In this document: piece by piece, positions 1-11,282 of the stretch
Position numbering within the stretch: the stretch's first letter is position 1
Layout of the letters: each line of letters opens with the position of its first letter
NCBI RefSeq assembly: GCF_963082655.1
Contig: NC_081553.1
Span: 44,340,260-44,404,259, forward strand
Direction of reading: 5' to 3'
DNA: 64,000 nt
From: Stomoxys calcitrans
Lineage: Eukaryota; Arthropoda; Insecta; Diptera; Muscidae
Notes under the pieces: generated by a model
What the model was told of the DNA's origin: nothing
The model's database searches: none
What the model saw: the letters and a program-made list of their open reading frames with translations, nothing else
Translations under genes and position numbers: made by a program

Positions 1-1612
1 ATTCCCAATGGAAACTAAGTTCAGTTTAGGAGGTGCTTTTGGACGTACCCCAAAACACTTGCACTCAAAATAGGATATCAAATTCGATTTCTACTCTCAA
101 ATATCTTTCATTTGAGTCCCATATTGTCATAATGAGTCAAATAACTCATATGTCGTATCTTTAGGAGGAAAAATGCCACCTAGACTTGAACGCAAATTGT
201 AATGCCATATTCGAAATCTACTCCCTTATACCTTTCATTTGAGTCCCATATAGCCAAGGTCGACTAATATACCCATTTGGGGGTATTTGGAGGGTGGGCG
301 ATCTCCCATTACTTGGGAGGGTGGGCGATCTCCCATTACTATGGCATAAAACTTATTAAAGTTTTATGCCATATTTGTTATCTACTGCTTTTCATTGCTT
401 TTCATTTGAGTCCCAGATTGACATGAACTTCGAATATATCTATTTAAAGGGGTTTTGGGTTGGGGCTCCGCTGGGTACTTGGGCCCAAATTTTAATACCA
501 TATTCGTTTTCTGGCCTCCAATACCTTTTCCTTCCAGTGTAGGTTTACAATCTATGAAAATTTTAAGGAAATCGGTTCACCCAAGCATCATATAGTCATA
601 AGGGGCCCAAAGGCGTTTTGACGGGGTGGTGTGACCCCCTATACTTCGATTTGATTTTGTATGCCAGATTCGAAATCTACTGCCGATTACCTTTCATTTG
701 AGGCCTGTATTGAAATGAGACTCTAATATATCTGTTTGGGGGAGTTTTGGGGTTGGGGAGGCCCGATGGGATCTTAATTTCAAATTTTAATACCATATTC
801 GTATTCTACTCTCCAATACCTTTCTTTTGATACCCATATTGTCCCTATGGGTCCACTTTTAATTTATTTATTTGTGTTTTTGGAACGAGGGGGAGGGTCC
901 GTTCCCCTTCCGAAAAATACCGGAAAATCATATAGCCTATGTTTCCATCCAGACCAACCTACACAATATGCGAAAATTTCGAAAAAATCGGTTCAGCCGT
1001 TTTTTAGTCTATACGAAACAAAAAAACCTAGTCCCATATTGAGCGTTTTTGTGGGGGTAGGGTAACCCCCTTTACTTCGACATGAGTTTGTATGCCAGAT
1101 TAGTTATCTACTGCCGCATACTTTTCATTTTATAGCCATATTGTCTTTATCGGTCCACTTTTGATTTTGTGTGGTGTTTTTGGGGTAACGGTGGAGGGTC
1201 CGCCCCTTCCGTTATCAATAAATTATAAGGCCTATGTCTACTTTCTGACCAAATTCGCTATCTACTCCCGAATACCTTTCATTTGAGTCCCATAATGTCA
1301 TCACCGTCAAATAAACCTATTTTAAGGGGTTTTGGAGCTGGGGCGGCCCCCCAGATACTTGGACCCAACTTTTATTATGAAATTCGTACTCTACTCTTCA
1401 ATACCTTTCATTTGAATCCCATATTGTCCCGATCGGTCCATTATTATTTTTGGGTAGTACTTTTGGGGTAAGGGGGAGAGTCCGCCCCCTCCTAATATCA
1501 AAAAATTATATAGCCTATGTTTGCTTCCACACAATCTGTGAAAATTTCAAGGTAATTGGTTCAGCCGTTTTGGAGTCTATACGAAACAAACACAAATTGA
1601 ATTTTCTATAAT
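1..1612 (+). repeat. Family C repeat, copy 1, left edge cut by window
   Basis: Degenerate tandem structure. The phrase CTTTCATTTGAGTCCCATAT recurs near 107, 233, 400, 690, 825, 1275 and 1405, giving a period of about 110-145 bp. The phrase GGTTCAGCCGTTTT...AGTCTATACGAAAC recurs near 985 and 1560. The right end is probably the AT-rich stretch after the last GTCTATACGAAACAAACAC. The first 30 bases are the reverse complement of the end of another copy near 30215, so the window begins close to a natural end of the element. No coding capacity is seen; the short ORFs here are chance. The class is not recognised. Confidence 0.75.
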
Positions 1613-1627
1613 AAATTTGAAAATATA

Positions 1628-1862
1628 TTGGGTTGCCCAAAAAGTAATTGGGGATTTTTTAAAAGAAAGTAAATGCATTTTTAATAAAACTTAGAATGAA
1701 CTTTAATCAAATATACTTTTTTTACACTTTTTTTCTAAAGCAAGCTAAAAGTAACAGCTGATAACTGACAGAAGAAAGAATGCAATTACAGAGTCACAAG
1801 CTGTGAAAAAATTTGTCAACGCCGACTATATGAAAAATCCGCAATTACTTTTTGGGCAACCA
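1628..1862. mobile_element. Mariner-type MITE, copy 1 (about 235 bp)
   Basis: Terminal inverted repeats begin TTGGGTTGCCCAAAAAGTAA and end with its complement, TTACTTTTTGGGCAACC. TA dinucleotides flank both sides, as expected for Tc1/mariner target duplication. The interior is non-coding. Two further copies of nearly the same sequence lie at 10858-11095 and 11760-11996. Confidence 0.9.
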
Positions 1863-1864
1863 TA

Positions 1865-3150
1865 TTTTAAAGAGTCTTTTGCCTGCACTCTAATTTTTAT
1901 TCATTTTTTTCCGTAAGTATTTAAAGGAAAATAAATTGAAAGTCAGATGGGCTGCCTTAATATCACTTAGATTTTATGCTGACGCATATCATTGAGAGAA
2001 AAAAACAAACGACTTAAGACACGAACCTCATAAAAATTCAATTGTCTAAATATCGCCAATGGTTGGTTGTTTGTTTCCTCAACTTCCAGCACTGCTCACT
2101 TGCCTAGTTAGCTAAAATAACAAAAACCCAAAGATTTTTGTTTGCTATCACTGAAAGTTTTGTGAAATTTTTCTCGTGGTCCGAACATGCCTGCAGTAAG
2201 CGGCGCACTGGTCATAACAGTAGTTTTATGCGTTTCTCAACTGTCTTTGTTGCCTCAGACGACGATTTTCATCTCGGCCGTTTGTTTTTCTTCCTTGGGC
2301 TTACCTAATGGATATCACCACGATGACTCTTGTTGTTGTTGTTGTTTTTGTTGATGGCTCATTTCTTTTCACATCTCGCGTGCTGAGACTCGTTTTCCAA
2401 TTCAAAGCAATTCCTTAAGACGATGGAGACACTAAAACACAAAACTCAAAATGAAAAAAAAAAAAATGAAAGAAAGAAAATCGAATAGCCCAACAACATT
2501 TTTCGCTTTCCACATACTCATATGTGTTTGTATGTAGGGGATATGTGACAAGTGACAAATGTCGCCGCGTCTACGTTTGTCGCCACCGTAACAAGTGAAA
2601 TTAGAGCAAAGCCCAGATCCCAGCAATGGTTTGAGGCGGCGGCAACAGCAGCAGCAGTTGCAGCCACGGCAACAGTAGCGCAACTATGCGACTTAAACAT
2701 GCAACATTGGTCCAGCAACCGGTCCGCCAGAGATGCAATTGGACTTGTTAAAATACGTATCTACCTATCTTTACGTGGTACAGATCTCTGTATTGCAAAA
2801 CTGGCAGAAGAGAGTGCTTAGGAAAAAAATCACACACACACACACTCACAAATCCAACGAAAGTCAATTATTTAAATTAAAAATGAAACTGAAAGTTTTC
2901 CAATGAAATGAATATCACAAATTAGGTTTTCCTTTGTCAGCCTGAACGAGATCTTGTATCGAGCAATTTATTAAACAATTTACTGCAATTTGAAAGGGAA
3001 ATCTCATATGATTGGAAAACATTGTGGTGAAACGTTTTTGTATCACTGTCTAGGTTAATGATGTGACGACGTTGGGCTAATTTTCTTTCAACAAAGTCTA
3101 GAGATTAATGTTGCTGTGTAAATGGAAAACAGAGGAAAAGGTTTTGTAGA
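1865..3150. other. Unique AT-rich DNA with microsatellites, no gene seen
   Basis: No repeat family of this window is recognised here. A (TTG)n tract lies near 2329-2350 and a (CA)n tract near 2831-2850. A short alanine- and glutamine-coding (GCA/GCG) stretch near 2630-2680 gives an 89-codon plus-strand ORF (2552-2821) with low-complexity residues. It has no recognisable domain, and overlapping minus-strand ORFs of similar length exist, so I do not call a gene. Confidence 0.5.
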
Positions 3151-3252
3151 ATGTAGCGCAGAGCATAGTATGTCCACCTATGACGCTGAACGCCTGGGTT
3201 CGAATCCTGGTGAGACCATCAGAAAAAATATTCAGCGGTGGTTTTCCCCTCC
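3151..3252 (+). mobile_element. tRNA-derived SINE, head only
   Basis: Carries the tRNA-like head of the SINE better preserved at 25616-25890: an A-box-like GTAGCGCAGAGC and a clear B-box GGTTCGAATCC, then ATCAGAAAAAA and CAGCGGTGGTTTTCCCCTCC. The body is missing. The sequence switches directly into the 3' end of an oppositely oriented copy. Confidence 0.85.
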
Positions 3253-3522
3253 TTCTCTTCTCACATATCAATGAGTGCAGTCCGATTCAAGTTTAAGATC
3301 AATGATAAGGGGCCTCCTTTTTATAGCCGAGTCCGAACGGCGTGCCGCAGTGAGACACCTCTTTGGAGAGAAGTTTTACATGGCATAGTACCTCACAAAT
3401 GTTGCCAGCATTAGAAGCGGAAAACCACCGCTGAAAATGGTTTTCTGATGGTCTCACCAGAATTCGAACCCAGACGTTCAGCTTCATAGGCGGACATGCT
3501 AACTTCTGCGCTGCAGTGGTTC
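3253..3522 (-). mobile_element. tRNA-derived SINE, near full length, minus strand
   Basis: Reading the minus strand: tRNA-like head at 3522-3440 with B-box GGGTTCGAATTC, then the shared body (CTCTCCAAAGAGGTGTC..., GGACTCGGCTATAAAAAGGA, GATTCAAG-type region), ending near TCACATATCAATGAGTGC (plus strand). With the plus-strand head at 3151-3252 it forms an inverted pair, so a transcript of this locus could fold on itself. Confidence 0.85.
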
Positions 3523-3531
3523 CGTGCTATG

Positions 3532-4620
3532 TTATTGGAACAATATCAAGTTATGGTTCATTTCGAACCATAATCGAACTGAATATTGGAGACCATAATA
3601 GAAGTCATTATGCAAAATGTCAACCAAATCTAGTACGAATTGCGCACTTTAGGAGCTGAAGACGTAAATTAGGGAGATCGGTTTATAGGGGAGCTATATT
3701 AGGCTATAAAGCAATTCATGTTATATTCAACACGTATGTTAAAGGTCATGAAAGAAGCCGGTGTACAAAATTTCAGCAAAATCGGATAATACTTGCGCCC
3801 TCTAGAGGCTCAAGAAGTGAAAATCCCAGATCGGTTTATATGGCAGCTATATCAGGTTATGGACCGAATTGAACTATTCTTAGCACAGTTGTTGAAAGTC
3901 ATAACAAAACACCTCATGCCAAATTTCAGCCAAATCGGATAGTAATTGCTCCCTCTAGAGGCTTAAGAAGTCATGAACCCAGATCCGATTAAATGGCAGC
4001 TATAACAGGTTATGGACCGATTTCAACCATACTCAGCATAGTTGTTGAAAGTCATAATGAAACACCTCATGCCAAATTTCAGCCAAATCGGATAGAAATC
4101 GCTCCCTCCAGGGGCTCAAGAAGTCAAGATCCCAGATCGGTTTATACGACAGCTATTTCAGGTTATGGACCGATTTGAACCATACTCAGCACAGTTGTTG
4201 AAAGTCATAACAAAACACCTCATGCCAAATTTCAGCCAAATCGGATAATAATTGCGCCCTCTAGAGGCTTAAGAAGTCAAGATCACAGATCGGTTTATAT
4301 GACAGCTATATCAGGTTATGGACCAATTTGAACTATTCTTAACACAGTTGTTGGAAGTCATAACAAAACATCTTATGCAAAATTTCAGTTGAATCGGATA
4401 ATAATTGCGCCCTCTAGAGGCTCAAGAAGTCAAGATCTCGGATGGGATTATACGACAGCTATATCAGGTTAAGGACCGACGGACATGGCTAGATCGACTT
4501 AAAATGTCACGACGATCAAGAATATATATACGTTGTGGGGTTTGAGACGAATATTTCGCGAAGCTACAAACAGAATGAAGAAATTACTATACCCCCATCC
4601 TATGGTGGAGGGTATATAAA
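3532..4620 (-). mobile_element. DINE-A, minus strand, 3' end missing
   Basis: The element's 5' end is at 4620 (plus strand reads CCCCCATCCTATGGTGGAGG then GTATATAAA). Next inward come the conserved CGATCAAGAATATATATAC block and then about six 153-bp monomers (GATCGGTTTATATGGCAGC at each boundary). The GACG microsatellite is nearly absent in this copy. The 3' hairpin and CTTGTTT end are missing, and the copy stops beside the SINE. Confidence 0.88.
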
Positions 4621-6174
4621 GGCGGATTGGGAAAAATTTCGGCACAAATTCTGGAAGTCTATGCCTTCTAGACCAAAAAAGAAAGTGGCAACTGCGCAGG
4701 ATATATATATATAAAGGTCAAGCGGATCACGAAGGCCCTGAATGTCTCGCTTGTGTCGGCATGTCCTAGTGCCAAGCCAAGGGGCAAACAGCGATCGCCA
4801 TGGTGGTCCCGAGAGCTGGTGGGTCTAAGGAAGGACTGCATAAAACTCTTCAACAGAGCGAAAGCCACAAGAGCATCACACGATTGGGATTTCTACAATA
4901 TAAGGCTGAGCTAAGAAAATATAAGGGCGAGCTGAGAAAGGCTCAGAACAAATCCTCGGTGGAATTCTAAAGCTCTGTTAAGAATACATCTGCGACCTTC
5001 AGGCTAAGGAAGACTCTGTCCTCGAGACCTATTACGGTGCGGTATATTCAGAAGTCAGAGAATGTATTGACAGTGTCTAGTGAGGAAACACTAGGACTAC
5101 TCGTTGATATACATTTCCCGGGAAATTCTCCAATGGATAACGTGGCGCCAGAAGAGGTTGTCACTAGTATGCATTCGTCGGAGATTTTTAGGAAAATTTT
5201 ATCTGAGCCGGAAATCCTTTGGGCGATAAGAACTTTCGACTCCTTTAAGTCGCCAGGCCCTGATGTTGAATCACCAGTTGAATTACAAGCTGTGTCTGAT
5301 TGACTACCTGGCGTAGGGAGATATATTCTGCTTGTATCAGCATGTCATACATATATGTGGAATGGAAGGACACGAAGGTCATTTTCATTCCGAAAGCAGG
5401 AAAACCTTACCACACTAAGGTGAACGATTTTCGCTCTACTTGTCTGTCATCCTTTATGCTGAAGACTCCTGAGAGGTTGATAGGAACACATCTTAGGGCA
5501 AAGATCCCTGGAGATTGTCTGTCGCGGCAGCAGCATGCATATAGTAAAGGCAAATCCACTGAAACAGCTCTTCACGACCTAGTCGGCTACATAGAGGGTT
5601 CTCTCGCTATTAAGGAATATACAATGGAAGCATTTCTTGACATTGAAGGTGCTTTCAATAATGCAATAATGACGTCAACCATAAAGGAGTTGTCGTTTCT
5701 AAGCATCAACTCTACCATAAGAAAGTTTATTAATAACTTTCTTACTAAAATATGATTTACGGCAGGCTTGGGATTTGTAAATCTAAAAAGATGGGTCAGC
5801 AGAGGAACACCTCAAGGAGGTGTACTGTCTCCTCTACTTTGGAATATAGCCATTAACAATATATTGTTGTCTCTGAAAGAAAAAGGTGTAAGAGTGGTTG
5901 CGTATGCTGATGACGTGGTTATTGCGGTTAGGGGAAAGTTTCCCAGCCCTCTAAGATAAGCTCTACGTGCAACAACGAAGTGTGCTACCGAATGTGGTCT
6001 AGGTATAAGTCCGTGCAAGACAGAAGTAGTTCTTTTCAGCAGGAGATACAAGCTACAGTGGCATCTGTCTCCTTGAAAGGAAAGTATTTTCCATTTACAG
6101 AAAGCGCATGTTTTGCTGGACAAGAAATTTAAATTCAAATCCAACATTTTGGAAAAGGCAACTCTTGCTCTTGC
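4621..6174 (+). pseudogene. LOA-like non-LTR retrotransposon relic: linker and reverse transcriptase
   Basis: Decayed ORF2 of a non-LTR retrotransposon. A linker (about 4700-4920) reads KPRGKQRSPWWSRELVGLRK and continues to FNRAKATRASHDW. RT blocks follow: SFKSPGPD near 5240, WKDTKVIFIPKAGKP near 5360, QQHAYSKGKSTETALHDLV near 5530, FLDIEGAFNNA near 5640, RGTPQGGVLSPLLWN near 5800, and the catalytic AYADDVVIAV near 5900. There are frameshifts near 4735 and 5290 and stops near 5755 and 5957. The best family match from memory is the LOA/Jockey group. A DINE-A abuts its 5' side, and the relic stops abruptly before a GACG tract. A second copy of the same family is at 58392-60360. Confidence 0.88.
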
Positions 6175-6258
6175 ACAGAGGGACAGACGGACGGACAGAT
6201 GGACGGACGGACGGACAGATGGCGCATAACGATCCCTTGGTGAAAATATGGTACATCA
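6175..6258. repeat. GACG-rich DINE fragment
   Basis: A run of GGACAGACGGACGGACAGATG-like units, then non-repeated sequence up to the start of the next DINE-A. GACG/GTCC tracts are a normal internal part of the DINE copies here, so this is probably a leftover of another DINE. Confidence 0.5.
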
Positions 6259-7281
6259 TTTTTATACCCTCCACCATAGGATGGGGGGTATACAAATTTC
6301 GTCATTCTGTTTGTTACTACTCGAAATATTCGTCTGAGACCCCATAAAGTATATATATTCTTGATCGTCGCGACATTCTGCGTCGATCTAGCCATGTCTG
6401 TCCGTCTGTCCGTCTGTCTGTCGAAAGCACGCTAACTTACGAAGGAGTAAAGCTAGCCGCTTAAAATTTTGCACAAATGCTTCTTATTAGTGTAGGTCGG
6501 TTTGTATTGTAAATGGGCCATATCGGTCCATGTTTTGATATAGCTGCCATATAAACCGATCTTGGGTCTTGACTTCTTGAGCCTCTGGAGAGCGCAATTC
6601 TTATCCGATTTGACTGAAACTTTGCACGACGTGTTTTGTTATGATATCCAATAACTGTGTCAAGTATGGTTTAAATCGGTTCATAACCTGATATAGCAGC
6701 CATATAAACCGATCTTGGGTCTTGACTTTTTGAGCCTCTAGAGTGCGCAATTCTTATCCGATTGGAATGAAATTTTGCACGACGTGTTTTGTTATAATAT
6801 ACAATAACTGTGCCAAGTATGGTTCAAATCGGTGCACAACCTGATATAGCTGTCATATAAACCGATCTGGGATCTTGACTTCTTGAGCCTCTAGGGGTCG
6901 CAATTATTATCCGATTTGCCTGAAATTTTGTACGACGGATTCTCTCATGACCATCAACATACGTGATTATTATGGTCTGAATCGGTCTATAGCCCGATAC
7001 AGCTCCCATATCAATCGATCTCTCTATTTTACTTCTTGAGCCCCCAAAGGTCGCAATTCTTATTCGAATTGGCTGACATTTTACACAGGTCTCGAACATA
7101 TAATATAATTGTGGTCTAAACCGGACCATAACTTGATATCGCTCTAAGAGCAGAGCAAATCTTTTCTTTTATCCTTTTTTGCCTAAGAAGAGATGCCGGG
7201 AAAAGAACTCGGCAAATGCGATCCTTGGTGGAGGGTATAAAAGAGTCGGCACGGCCGAACTTAGCACGCTTTAACTTGTTT
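6259..7281 (+). mobile_element. DINE-A, complete, short form (about 1.02 kb)
   Basis: Reference copy for the family. The 5' end TTTTATACCCTCCACC pairs with GGGGGGTATA to make a terminal palindrome. Then come ATTTCGTCATTCTG, the DINE-1-type block GTATATATATTCTTGATC, GATCTAGCCATGTCTGTCC and the GTCC/GTCT microsatellite (about 6390-6425). A unique region CTAGCCGCTTAAAATTTTGC follows, then about three 153-bp monomers (boundaries near 6551, 6704 and 6856) and a conserved 3' block with AAGAGATGCCGGGAAAAGAA. The 3' hairpin here is decayed (TCGGCACGGCCGAAC), before TTAACTTGTTT. No protein is encoded. Mobility would have to come from a Helentron/Helitron protein in trans, an inference from the known DINE-1 class. 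Confidence 0.92.
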
Positions 7282-7822
7282 GATATGTGAAGGGAGTGGA
7301 TCCTCCCCCTTACCCTAACGTTTAGAAATGCTGGATTTCGGAGATGGGTGATGCGATATAAGCGAAATTTTCTGTGATTTATTTTAGAAATCTAAAGCCA
7401 AAAATTTTGTATCTAAATTTTGGATGGCCTGACCCCCAAAACCCACCAAATATATTTATAGACCAATCAAGACAATATAGGACTCAAATAAAAGGTATTT
7501 AAGAGTGAAAATGATTCTGATATTGGATATGGAGACAAATGTTTTGGGGGCTTCCCCACACCCAAAACCCCCCTAAATCGGACATATTTACCCACGATGG
7601 CAATATGGGGCTCAAATAAAAAGTATTTGGGAGTAGAGCTTGAATATCCATTTTCGGGACCAATTTTCTGGGCCTCCCTTCCCTCAAAACACCTCTCAAA
7701 CAAGACTTATTAACTGACCATGGGAATGGTGCTCAAATATGAGGTATTAGAGAGTAGAATGCGAATCTGATAACCAAATGTGGAAACCCCAAACAACGCT
7801 CAAACAGGACAAATTTTCTTTG
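7282..7822 (-). repeat. Family C fragment, minus strand
   Basis: Two recognisable C units on the minus strand (GGACTCAAATAAAAGGTATT near 7482 and GGCTCAAATAAAAAGTATTT near 7610), with the C-rich CCCCAAAACCC stretches typical of the family. It joins the 3' end of DINE-A on its left and the ACAAC-tailed repeat on its right. Confidence 0.7.
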
Positions 7823-8130
7823 TGTTGTTGTTGTTGTTGTAGCCACATGAGCATGTGGAGGCGGCGATCCTCGTTATGATCTTATAGGCGAGCAAGCCTA
7901 TAAGACCCGGACCATGATGGCCATCGGTTATTTAAAGGCGCCAATAATATCGTATCCAGCATCATAGGCACTCAGTATTTAAGCAAAAGCCGTTGCCACC
8001 CGGTCTCTCACTGAGACTCTCCTCTCGATGACGCTGATTGCTCGTGACTGCAGTTGCAGGTACTCCGTATGGAGCAGTCCACTCTCCGCAACCTGTGGAT
8101 TAACGAAGAACACCAAACAGATTAGAACTC
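7823..8130 (-). mobile_element. ACAAC-tailed retroelement-like repeat, copy 1
   Basis: On the minus strand the copy ends CATGTGGCTACAACAACAAC..., a simple-repeat tail typical of non-LTR or SINE 3' ends. Upstream it carries CTCCATACGGAGTA, TATTATTGGCGCCTTT and CGCCGCCTCCACATG. The same landmarks in the same order occur at 58610-58997, where the repeat is a clean insertion. No coding potential is recognised. It may be a SINE or the 5'-truncated 3' UTR of a larger element. Confidence 0.8.
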
Positions 8131-8275
8131 CAAGTTACTGCCTGTGTAACGTGTGACAAATTTACCGGTCATAGCAATACGCGGCTCGAATGAAAAGTCT
8201 GTGGGAGTAGAACACGAATCTGATACCAAAATTCGGTAAATAGTTTCTATAGGGCCGCACTTCCCCCAGAGTATA
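8131..8275 (-). repeat. Family C fragment
   Basis: A single degenerate C unit (GGCTCGAATGAAAAGTCTGT near 8183, then AACACGAATCTGATACC), the continuation of the family C block interrupted by the ACAAC-tailed repeat at 7823-8130. Confidence 0.55.
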
Positions 8276-8297
8276 CAAATATTATAGACAGACGAAA

Positions 8298-8489
8298 GGA
8301 CGGACATGTCTTGATTGACTTAAAATGTCATGACGATCCTGAATATATACTTTTTAGGGTCGCAGATCAATAGTTCGAGGTGTGGGAGGATTTTAACCCA
8401 GTCACACCTCGAACTATTAATATGCGATCCTAAAAAGTATATATTCTGGATCGTCTTGACATTTTAAGTTGATCAGCACCTGTCCGTCC
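8298..8489. repeat. Palindrome made of two inverted DINE 5' segments
   Basis: The left arm (8298-8388) and right arm (8400-8489) are inverted copies of the DINE block with GGACGGACA, GACTTAAAATGTCA, GAATATATACTTTTTAGG and AATAGTTCGAGGTGTG. They are separated by only about 11 bases. Mismatches are few. This is a head-to-head junction of two DINE-type 5' regions that have lost their terminal TATACCC parts. Confidence 0.85.
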
Positions 8490-8815
8490 CTCCGTCTGTC
8501 GAAATTACGACAGCGGTCAAACGAATAAATATATCCCCTTGAAATTTTGCACAGAGATTCTTATTTTTGAAAATAGTTGGGGATTGCAAATGGGCCATGT
8601 CGGTTCATATTTGGATACAGCTCTCATATAAACCTATCTACCATCCAATTGTGTAAAAGCGTGTTAAGTTCTGCCTGATCGGAGATACATCAAAAAATAT
8701 GTCGTTTCAGTCAAATCGGATAATATCTGCTTGAGGCTTAAGAAATTAATTCGGGCGACCGGTGTATATGGGAGCTATATCTGGTTATAAACCGATTTGG
8801 AGCATAGCACAAAAT
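8490..8815 (+). mobile_element. DINE-A' fragment
   Basis: Continues from the right arm of the palindrome: a CCCCTTGAAATTTTGCACAG block, GGGATTGCAAATGGGCCATG, then two partial monomers (AGCTCTCATATAAACC near 8622 and ATGGGAGCTATATCTGG near 8769, the second inverted). It ends near 8815 in unique DNA. Confidence 0.7.
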
Positions 8816-10109
8816 TCAACTGGAGCACGCTTCCAACTCGTCTACCGGGGCGAACTTTCGTTTTTTCCCCCTTAAAAAAAATTCCCTATAATTTTCTTTT
8901 TACCCAGCCTAAAATATTTAATATCATTATTTTTTGGTGCCAAATATCAAATTCTTCCGCATTAGGTCATAAAAGCCATATTGCAAAATTTTTATGGCAC
9001 TTCGTTTTTGCCGCATTCATTGAAGAGGACCACAGCAAGCAAATGTCATTGAAGTTAGAACACCCCAAGTCATTGAAAAAGATCTGCTACGATACCAGGA
9101 ACCATTGGTGTTTGCAATGACACTCGCTTAGAATTTACGCCACCTCCTCCGGGAAAATAGTAAAAGGAATTTTCACAACAAAAACTAAGCAAACACAATT
9201 AGTTAATGCAATGCGGAATTAATTTCGCCTCAGCGAACGCAGTACCTTTTTTGTCCATGGCAAATGACTAAAGCCGCTGCCTACAAAGCAAATTTAACAA
9301 ATTTTTATTGCGCTGTAATGCATTCACCAAGCTGAAGTAGTGGTCCGATGCGGAGGCCAGTTCTGCCTCCCGTGAGATGCTAATGATGCCTATGGAATTG
9401 CTTTTTTTGCCAGCTATTTCACGGTCTCTCTCTCTCCTTGGCTGCAGCATCAAGAACCGTTGTCTTGTAGTGCTCGAGCCGAAGGTATCATCGGGCTCTG
9501 CCAACCAAAAAAAAAAAAAAGCTTTAACAAACATTTTATTAATGAGATTTACACTTTGTGCGTTGTTGGGATGCTTTACGGACTGTTTTGGCTTTAACTT
9601 ATTAACGAGTTTTTTTCTTGACTGCCGCACAAATGCCTGCGTTTAGTAATCGAGGAAAACCGGGTAAAGTTAGTGCAAAGAGGCACATTGTCAAGAAATG
9701 AATAAAACCGCCGAGAGAAATTTCCAATAAAACAAGAATGTGTTTGCGGCCCAAGTTGCTGTTTTTGTCTGTTGGCCATTTACTTTTTCTTTTCTTTGGG
9801 TAATCTTTGATAGGCGCGTACAGGGTACTGGAGGCAAAAAAAATCATGTGTTTAGTTACTTGCATTAGAGCCACGTTGTTTTTTTTTCAAACTTAAATGT
9901 TTTTGTTGTTTTATACTTTTATAATAGAAAAAGTAACCGTTTGCGAAAACAAATGCCGACAAGCCATATGATGCACCATATGATTTACAATGGTCATATG
10001 GAAAGAAGTGGGCACTCTATGGTAAGCCTTCATGGTTAGGGGGAAACATGTAAGAAGTCCTTATTTTCAAGACCAAAAATCGGGAGACCGGCTGTTATCT
10101 TCTATTATA
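8816..10109. other. Unique DNA, no gene recognised
   Basis: No repeat family of this window is seen. ORFs of 60-120 codons occur on both strands (for example 8797-9120 plus, 9268-9630 minus) but contain homopolymer-coded runs of Phe or Lys and no recognisable motif, and they overlap each other. A poly-A run lies near 9507-9520. Host exons cannot be excluded. Confidence 0.45.
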
Positions 10110-10282
10110 AAGCGTGATTTTTTAGCTATTATCTTTTTGGCACCATTGGTATAAACCGTTTACACACGTTTCGTGTTTTGTTGCACTGTCATACATCTTC
10201 AGTTTGGTCTATAATTTAACCATGAATCGTCTTAAAAACAAGCAACGCTTGCAAATTTAGTATGAAGCTCATTATAGCCACC
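10110..10282 (+). pseudogene. Tc1/mariner transposase, N-terminal relic
   Basis: Starts with AAGCGTGATTTTTTA, resembling a degenerate inverted-repeat end like AAGGGTGATTTTTTT at 30616. An ATG at 10222 opens a peptide MNRLKNKQRLQI followed by a stop. It is clearly related to MNRLTNEQRLQIIEFYYQN in the foldback element at 30616-31222. A piece of the catalytic domain in the same orientation lies at 11283-11485, beyond a DINE-A'. Confidence 0.75.
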
Positions 10283-10285
10283 ACT

Positions 10286-11282
10286 CGTACTGTAAATGGG
10301 CCATTTCGGTTCATATTTAGTTATAGCTCCCATATAAACCGATCTCCTGATTTGACTTCTTGAGCCCTTGGAAGCCGCAAAATTTAGTCCGATTTGTCTG
10401 AAATATTGCATGTGGTACTCAAATTATGATTTTTAACAGCTGTGCTAAGTACGGTCCGCATCGGTCTCTAACCTGATATAGCTCCCATATAAACCGATCT
10501 ACCGATTTGACTTCTTGAAGCCACAATTTTTATTCGATTTGGAAATTTTGCACATAAAGTTTTCTAATGACTTCCAACAATTGTGCCAAGTAAGGTCCAA
10601 ACTGGTCTATAACTTGATATAGGTCCCATATAATCCGATCTTCCGATCTGACTTCTTGAGCTCATGGAATACGCAATTTTTTCCGATTTGGCTGAAATTT
10701 TGCATGTATTGTTCTGCCATCACTTCCAACAACTGTGTTAAGTACGGCCTAAATCGGTCTATAACCTAATATAGTTCCCATGGCAACCGATCTCCCGATT
10801 TGACTTTTGAGTCCTTACAAGTGAAATTTTTTTGTCCGATTTGAATGAAAATTTTCGTGTGGTTGCCCAAAAAGTAATTGCGGATTTTTTAAAAGAAAGT
10901 AAATGCATTTTTAATAAAACTTTGAATGAACTTTAATCAAATATACTTTTTTTACACTTTTTTTCTAAAGCAAGCTAAAGGCAACAGCTAATAACTGACA
11001 GAAGAAAGAATGCAATTACAGAGTCCCAAGCCGTTGAAAAAATTTGTCAACGCTGACTATATGAAAAATCCGCAATTACTTTTTGGGCAACCCAATATTA
11101 CGACTTCCAACAACTGTGCCAAATACGGTCAAAATCAGTCTATAACTCTAAAAGCAACATTCGCTTGCTATGATTTCCAAAAACTGTGCCAAGTACTGTC
11201 AAAATTTATTTTGTACAACATTTTAGCAGAATATATGGTTCCAAGATTCTGTCCGGCAGAACTTAGCACGTTTTCATTTATT
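10286..11282 (+). mobile_element. DINE-A' with a MITE inside
   Basis: Diverged DINE-A: monomers with CTCCCATATAAACCGATCTC near 10330, 10485, 10627 and 10777, and CTTGGAAGCCGCAA in place of the usual CTCTAGAGGGCGCAA. The 5' end (TATACCC and microsatellite) is missing. The 3' end is a decayed GGCAGAACTTAGCACGTTTT near 11255. A mariner-type MITE interrupts it at 10858-11095. Confidence 0.82.
10858..11095. mobile_element. Mariner-type MITE, copy 2
   Basis: Near-identical to the MITE at 1628-1862: left end GGTTGCCCAAAAAGTAATTG, right end CAATTACTTTTTGGGCAACC, the latter followed by CAATA. The left flank has lost the first bases and the TA. It is inserted in a DINE-A' monomer, so it is younger than that DINE. 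Confidence 0.88.

Noticed and set aside
2552..2821. 89-codon ORF with poly-alanine stretch
   Set aside because: Overlaps similar-length ORFs on the other strand, low-complexity, no motif; not enough for a gene call.
9268..9630. 120-codon minus-strand ORF
   Set aside because: Contains a run of Phe from the poly-A tract and overlaps a plus-strand ORF; no recognisable domain.
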